Shown here: positions 31,080 through 34,919 of the stretch, in pieces
Position numbering within the stretch: position 1 is the stretch's first letter
Layout of the letters: the number at the start of each line of letters is the position of its first letter
NCBI GenBank assembly: GCA_964540995.1
Contig: CAZIOU010000012.1
Span: 1-34,919, forward strand
DNA: 34,919 nucleotides
Direction: 5' to 3'
From: JAZDLR01 sp964540995
GTDB taxonomy: Bacteria > Patescibacteriota > Patescibacteriia > UBA1558 > 2-01-FULL-52-15
Position numbers and translations under genes: made by a program
The notes under the pieces: model-generated
Told to the model about the DNA's origin: nothing
What the model saw: the letters and a program-made list of their open reading frames with translations, nothing else
Databases searched by the model: none

Positions 31080-32656
31080 GATTTAACTTCTTCAATGACA
31101 GAACCGATGGATATCGGGATACTAGCCGAAGCTGGTACCCAACTCCCCTCCTCACCTTGTTCGCCAATTAATAAATAATACGTTGCAGGAACTGTATCAG
31201 CCGACAGAGAATCAAGACTAAAGCTAAATTTACCGCCATCACATTTAGTAGCCGTATTGAAGATAAAATTGCTTGGTTTCTTGTCGTAATCGTCAATATT
31301 GCGAAACAGCAGGATCGTCACATACGGCTTAGAGCAAACACCGCTCAGCTGCACGCTCTTCTTATCAGCAGCAATATCAATAGTCGGTTGGTAAGTAACC
31401 AGATCTTGACTATGAGGTTCCGCTTGAACTTTGTTGGTCTGATCGCGATCCATCCAAGATAAAATTTTATGAGTAGGTGTAGTTGATCCTTCAAGCGAGA
31501 AAAGTAACTGCTTCTTCATAACCGGCACAGGCGGTGGCGTAGGTGTTGGCTGTGTTGCGGTAACAACTGGAGGTACTTCGACTGGCTTATCAGCTGGTTC
31601 GACCGGTTTAAAGAGATCAGCAATAGCGTCCACTACCTGTTGAGTAATAGAGGCAGCTTGATCAACGACTGTAGTAACAGTGTCGGTAACTACTTGTGTC
31701 GCCTGATCAACTACCTCCGAAACCGTTGGAGCATAGCGGGCTTCCAGTTTGATAGCGTCCAAATAGACAGTTGGTTGGCGATCAAAAGATGTTTGGCTAT
31801 GGATAGCAATTTGTAGGGAGTTAATATCCTGCCAGGTTGAAACTGGAATCTCATCACTGTAACCCTTCCAGTTCAGCGTATTGACACCAGATATACGATG
31901 CCATTGCATACCGTCGGTGCTATAACTAATTTGGAGGAAATCAGAAGAGTTACCGCCTTGAGTTGGTACAGATGCCGGTGGTCCAACTGGTGGCGTTGGT
32001 TCAGGCTGAGGGACGATTTGTACTGGGCTAATCACTGGCCCTGGATCGAGAGGTACCGTATCTTTGATGGGCACAATGTCCACCGGTAATTCTGCCGCTT
32101 GTACATGAGGTATTAGTTGCGCTTCAATTGGTGCTGGCGGCACGATGGGCAAAGCTGGTTCGACTGGCTTTTTGTCGTTAATCGGAGGTACGACTTCGAT
32201 CGGAGCCGGCTCGATCGGTAATGGCGGATCTAATCGAGGATCATCAATAGGAATTATCGGCTTAGGCTCCTCCACTCCAATCTTCCAAGAAAAGCTCAAA
32301 ATCAGCCGATTGGGCTGATTATCATGGGCTTCGGCTTGGAAATAACCGCAATACATATCAGTTATAGTCTGATCAAGTACTGCCGAATTATCTTTGGTAT
32401 AAGAATTAAGATCTGCCTGATCAGCGTTGGGTTCGCCGCCAGCATTTTGTGGGTTCTGCCAGCCACCCAGACAATACGTAGGGTAACTAACAGTAGAAGC
32501 AGCACTAACAGTCACTCCCACTGGGATAGACAAAGTTAATACCGCTACCAAGACAACAATAGCCACCAAGCGAAGACGATGACGTCGCCATTGTCTACTC
32601 CAGACAATAGAAATATAACGAATTAATGCAGCCAAAAAAGTGAAAAACCGTCTCAT
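31076..32656 (-). CDS. Membrane-anchored Pro-rich surface protein, 526 aa
   Basis: The first gene of the surface operon. A strongly basic N-terminus (RQWRRHRLRL) precedes one membrane helix (about 29-52). Next come an exported domain with CLGGWQNP, a long Pro/Ile-rich low-complexity stretch (about 135-220), a beta-sandwich (about 225-310, LQISYSTDGMQWHRISG), a helical heptad-like segment around VVDQATQVVTDTVTTVVDQA, a second Pro-rich linker and a C-terminal Ig-like domain with two cysteines (about 430-526). The start has no Shine-Dalgarno. The extended -10 at 32748-32740 predicts a leader of about 75 nt. It probably spans the periplasm-like space to the surface. Confidence 0.65.
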   Translation of the reverse strand: MRRFFTFLAALIRYISIVWSRQWRRHRLRLVAIVVLVAVLTLSIPVGVTVSAASTVSYPTYCLGGWQNPQNAGGEPNADQADLNSYTKDNSAVLDQTITDMYCGYFQAEAHDNQPNRLILSFSWKIGVEEPKPIIPIDDPRLDPPLPIEPAPIEVVPPINDKKPVEPALPIVPPAPIEAQLIPHVQAAELPVDIVPIKDTVPLDPGPVISPVQIVPQPEPTPPVGPPASVPTQGGNSSDFLQISYSTDGMQWHRISGVNTLNWKGYSDEIPVSTWQDINSLQIAIHSQTSFDRQPTVYLDAIKLEARYAPTVSEVVDQATQVVTDTVTTVVDQAASITQQVVDAIADLFKPVEPADKPVEVPPVVTATQPTPTPPPVPVMKKQLLFSLEGSTTPTHKILSWMDRDQTNKVQAEPHSQDLVTYQPTIDIAADKKSVQLSGVCSKPYVTILLFRNIDDYDKKPSNFIFNTATKCDGGKFSFSLDSLSADTVPATYYLLIGEQGEEGSWVPASASIPISIGSVIEEVKS

Positions 32657-32739
32657 GAAAATACTAAAAATAGTGAGTCGACAGATAATTTATAAAATTG
32701 GCACAAATTAGCCAAAAAAAAATTATAAATTTCGTCACT

Positions 32740-32748
32740 ATTATAACA
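32740..32748 (-). promoter_or_regulatory. Extended -10 promoter of the surface operon
   Basis: On the minus strand, TGTTATAAT is a consensus extended -10 (TATAAT at 32745-32740). No convincing -35 box was found at the correct distance. It is divergent from the thrS T-box promoter. Confidence 0.55.
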
Positions 32749-32781
32749 CAAAAGTTAACCCGCTGCCTAGTAAATATTAGT

Positions 32782-32811
32782 TTGACAAATTAACAGTCGC
32801 AGCGGTACAAT
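32782..32811 (+). promoter_or_regulatory. Promoter of the thrS T-box unit
   Basis: A consensus TTGACA (32782-32787), an 18-bp spacer and TACAAT (32806-32811). RNA would start near 32818, right before the first T-box helix. Confidence 0.75.
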
Positions 32812-32814
32812 CAC

Positions 32815-32977
32815 GTAGTGACGATTGAGTGAGCTACCACCTCACTGCCCCGCCAAAAGCGGAGCGTCAACCCGACCTAAGTCTTCCAATGAGTGTTTGT
32901 CCCACCAACGATGGGATGAAAATTTGGGTGGAACCACCGAGCTGAGCTTGGTCCCAAGACTGTAGTCTTGGTTTTTT
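32815..32977 (+). promoter_or_regulatory. T-box leader, predicted tRNA-Thr responsive
   Basis: The antiterminator is canonical and near-perfect. TTGGG (32924-32928) pairs with CCCAA (32953-32957). The bulge TGGAACC (32929-32935) fits the UGGNACC consensus and predicts a tRNA with discriminator U. The inner stem ACCGAGC/GCTTGGT (32936-32942/32946-32952) has loop TGA. The competing terminator CCAAGAC/GTCTTGG with TTTTTT (32954-32977) uses the same CCAA. A hairpin TCCCA/TGGGA (stem III type) lies upstream. In the short first helix (GTAGTGA/TCACTGC) ACC codons followed by A occur at 32836-32839, matching Thr. The downstream ThrRS gene supports the Thr assignment. Stem I is reduced, as in the first T-box. 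Confidence 0.9.
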
Positions 32978-33003
32978 ATTAAAATTAATACTCAATTATC
33001 CAA

Positions 33004-33037
33004 TTTCCAAACAATATTAAAGTAACAAGATTCAAAT
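33004..33037 (+). repeat. Left imperfect inverted repeat flanking the four-helix-bundle gene
   Basis: TTTCCAAACAATATTAA and, after a short gap, ATTCAAAT correspond to the reverse complement of 33440-33465 (TTTCAAACAATAATTAAT then ATTCAAAT). The arms differ by a 10-nt insertion and a few substitutions. Confidence 0.55.
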
Positions 33038-33075
33038 ACAACAAAACAGGGACACTTAATAATTAGAAGATAATT

Positions 33076-33438
33076 ATGACTATCCCTGTAAAAAAATACG
33101 ACATCGCTGAGCGAACCCTAGATTTCGCGAGAAACACCAGAATATTAATCAAATCTCAAACCAAGTCACTGACTAACGTTGAGGATTGTAAACAGTTAAC
33201 AAGATCATCGGGGTCGGTCGGGGCAAATTACCTCGAAGCCTGTGAAGCACTAAGCAAAAAAGACTTCCTCATGAGACTAAAGATTTCTCGCAAAGAAGCC
33301 AGAGAGTCAGCTTATTGGCTTGAACTCTTGGCAACGGACAATCCGTATAACCAACTATTTAATGATTTAATATCCGAAGCGCGGCAATTAGTGAAAATTT
33401 TCACCGCCATCATCATTAAAACCGAGAACCAAAATTGA
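33076..33438 (+). CDS. Four-helix bundle protein (bS23/IVP-like)
   Basis: A 120-residue protein that matches the four-helix bundle family (TIGR02436, related to the 23S rRNA intervening-sequence protein). The hallmarks are an N-terminal ERTLDFARNTRILIK-type helix, the SSGSVGANYLEACEALSKKDF turn motif, and RISRKEARESAYWLELL-like helices. It starts about 100 nt after the T-box terminator, with only a weak AGAAGA upstream of the ATG, and is read in the same direction as thrS. The flanking inverted repeats (33004-33037 and 33440-33465) suggest insertion as a cassette. Members of this family are often associated with mobile or intervening elements. Its role here is unknown. Confidence 0.8.
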   Translation: MTIPVKKYDIAERTLDFARNTRILIKSQTKSLTNVEDCKQLTRSSGSVGANYLEACEALSKKDFLMRLKISRKEARESAYWLELLATDNPYNQLFNDLISEARQLVKIFTAIIIKTENQN

Positions 33439-33439
33439 A

Positions 33440-33465
33440 ATTTGAATATTAATTATTGTTTGAAA
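33440..33465 (+). repeat. Right imperfect inverted repeat flanking the four-helix-bundle gene
   Basis: ATTTGAATATTAATTATTGT followed by TTGAAA is the imperfect reverse complement of the left arm at 33004-33037. It begins just after the stop codon of the enclosed gene. Confidence 0.55.
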
Positions 33466-33489
33466 CTTGTAGCTTGATACTTGTAAATT
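33462..33489. repeat. Heptad repeat before thrS
   Basis: GAAACTT, GTAGCTT, GATACTT and GTAAATT form four 7-bp units between the right inverted-repeat arm and the thrS start. Confidence 0.65.
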
Positions 33490-33498
33490 AAAAAATAT

Positions 33499-34919
33499 AT
33501 GGAAAAAGAACAACTCTCCCACCTCCGCCATTCCGCCGCGCATCTATTGGCTGCGGCTGTGCTTAAGCTCTACCCTGATGCCAAGCGCACCATCGGACCT
33601 TCAACTGATGATGGCTTTTATTATGACTTCGAATTCAAACAACCACTATCAGAAACTGATCTGCCTCAGATTGAAGCCACGATGCGCGAATTAGTGAAGA
33701 ATTGGCACGGCTTCGAGCGTAAGGAAGTCACCAAAGATGAAGCTTTGCAATTATTTAAAGACAATCCCTACAAAACAGAGTTGATCGAAGAATTTACCCA
33801 AGACGGCCAATCCCTCACCTTCTATACCTCTGGAGACTATGTCGATCTATGCCGCGGCGGTCATTGTGAACATCCGGATCAAGAGTTGCAACATTTCAAG
33901 CTCTTGTCGTTAGCTGGTGCTTATTGGCGTGGTAGTGAGAAGAACAAGATGCTCACTCGTATCTACGGCACTGCTTTTGCTACCGCCGAAGAATTGAATC
34001 AATATCTGACCAATCTGGAAGAGGCCAAGAAACGAGATCACCGTAAGATCGGCAAAGAAATGGAGCTTTTCACTTTCGATGACATGGTTGGTAAGGGTTT
34101 GCCGTTATGGCTTCCCAACGGAACCATACTCAAAGATCAGATCGAGAAGCTGGCTGTGGAAATGGAAGAGGCCGATGGTTACGTTCGCGTCTCGACTCCT
34201 CACATGGCTAAGGAAGCGCTGTTCTTAACTTCTGGTCATCTGCCTTATTATAAGGACGGTATGTATCCTCCGATGGAAATGGATGACGGCGTCTATTATC
34301 TCAAGGCTATGAACTGTCCGCATCATCATTTAATTTATCTGTCGAAACCACGGAGCTATCGCGATCTACCTTTGCGCTTAGCTGAATACGGCACTGTCTA
34401 TCGCAATGAACTATCTGGTACGTTGGCAGGACTACTCCGCGTACGTATGTTGCAGATGAATGACGCCCATCTCTATGTCCGAGCCGATCAGATAGAAGAA
34501 GAGATTACTAAGGTTATTCGTCTGACACAGAACTACTTCACTATCTTCGGTCTAGACGACTACTGGTTCCGCCTGTCACTCTGGGACGCCAGCCACAAAG
34601 AAAAATATATCGACCAGCCAGAGAATTGGTCCATGGCTGAAGATATCTTGCGTCAGTTATTGAAGAAACTAGACGTCAAATTTATCGAGGTTAGTGATGA
34701 AGCGGCGTTCTATGGACCAAAAATTGACGTTCAATTCCGTTCTGCTATTGGTCGCGAAGAAACTATGTCCACCATTCAACTAGATTTCTTAGCCAAAGAA
34801 CGCTTCCATCTCACCTATACCGATAGTACTGGGGCTATCAATGATCAAGTTTTCGTCATTCACCGCGCACCACTCTCCACCCATGAACGATTCATGGCCT
34901 TCTTGATCGAACATTATGC
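33499..34919 (+). CDS. thrS: Threonine--tRNA ligase, partial (3' end outside window)
   Basis: The reading frame is open to the window end (473 codons visible). It lacks the N-terminal TGS domain found in the E. coli enzyme and starts directly with the editing domain: H11/H15 in HSAAHLLAAAV and CRGGHC, the editing histidine/cysteine motifs. The class II core follows, with zinc ligands C273 in MNCPHH, the His in NDAHLYVRADQ, and the His in VIHRAPLSTHERF near the end. No Shine-Dalgarno is evident (upstream AAATTAAAAAATAT). It is under the T-box at 32815-32977, which should raise expression when uncharged tRNA-Thr accumulates, provided transcription passes the intervening four-helix-bundle gene. 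Nothing suggests it is broken. Confidence 0.95.
   Translation, partial: MEKEQLSHLRHSAAHLLAAAVLKLYPDAKRTIGPSTDDGFYYDFEFKQPLSETDLPQIEATMRELVKNWHGFERKEVTKDEALQLFKDNPYKTELIEEFTQDGQSLTFYTSGDYVDLCRGGHCEHPDQELQHFKLLSLAGAYWRGSEKNKMLTRIYGTAFATAEELNQYLTNLEEAKKRDHRKIGKEMELFTFDDMVGKGLPLWLPNGTILKDQIEKLAVEMEEADGYVRVSTPHMAKEALFLTSGHLPYYKDGMYPPMEMDDGVYYLKAMNCPHHHLIYLSKPRSYRDLPLRLAEYGTVYRNELSGTLAGLLRVRMLQMNDAHLYVRADQIEEEITKVIRLTQNYFTIFGLDDYWFRLSLWDASHKEKYIDQPENWSMAEDILRQLLKKLDVKFIEVSDEAAFYGPKIDVQFRSAIGREETMSTIQLDFLAKERFHLTYTDSTGAINDQVFVIHRAPLSTHERFMAFLIEHY

Overview
This window looks like a chromosomal segment of a Candidate Phyla Radiation (Patescibacteria) bacterium, probably of the Parcubacteria group. The grounds are indirect: a very compact layout, a long membrane-anchored surface-protein operon with cohesin-like and dockerin modules, a bL25 with a long charged tail, a ThrRS lacking the TGS domain, and many small proteins without recognisable families. 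UGA, UAG and UAA all serve as stops, so the code is standard. There is no rRNA, CRISPR array or obvious phage.

Positions 1-6.0 kb form a tryptophan-linked neighbourhood. It holds a tRNA-Trp(CCA) gene, a divergent 10-TM EamA/DMT transporter, and a T-box leader whose apparent specifier (UGG) and antiterminator bulge (UGGC) both match that tRNA-Trp. The leader controls a short GCS2-type carboxylate-amine ligase. Next come an AspA/AstE-type zinc deacylase and, convergent to it, a trpS-PLP decarboxylase operon. A Trp T-box in front of a GCS2 ligase is unexpected. I infer an aromatic amino-acid or amine conjugation/transport module, and this is the strongest candidate for an undescribed system.

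Positions 6.0-18.4 kb are core genes: rpmE, prfA-prmC, rplY (bL25), rodA, dnaE, a membrane helix protein and a baseplate-J-like membrane protein. Four small SD-led genes of unknown function (8569-8916, 9071-9238, 9235-9510, 16947-17171) lie among them. Several core genes have a -10 box only 6-12 bp before the ATG and no Shine-Dalgarno, so they look leaderless, whereas the small genes and the Trp cluster mostly have good SDs. Degenerate 7-bp-period repeats (GGTACTC-like) fill intergenic gaps and run into the coding sequence of prmC, dnaE and others. A three-way-junction inverted-repeat element lies at 13164-13272.

Positions 18.6-32.7 kb are one minus-strand run of 14 tightly packed genes for the cell envelope. 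They include a Pro-rich anchored protein, a tail-fibre-like anchored protein, a GT-A glycosyltransferase, a class-A beta-lactamase-like serine hydrolase, a methyltransferase, two secreted proteins sharing a C-terminal domain, a DUF916-like protein, a dockerin protein and two membrane-anchored cohesin-like proteins.

Positions 32.7-34.9 kb hold a second T-box (predicted Thr) with a textbook antiterminator/terminator pair. A four-helix-bundle gene flanked by imperfect inverted repeats follows, then thrS, which runs off the window end.
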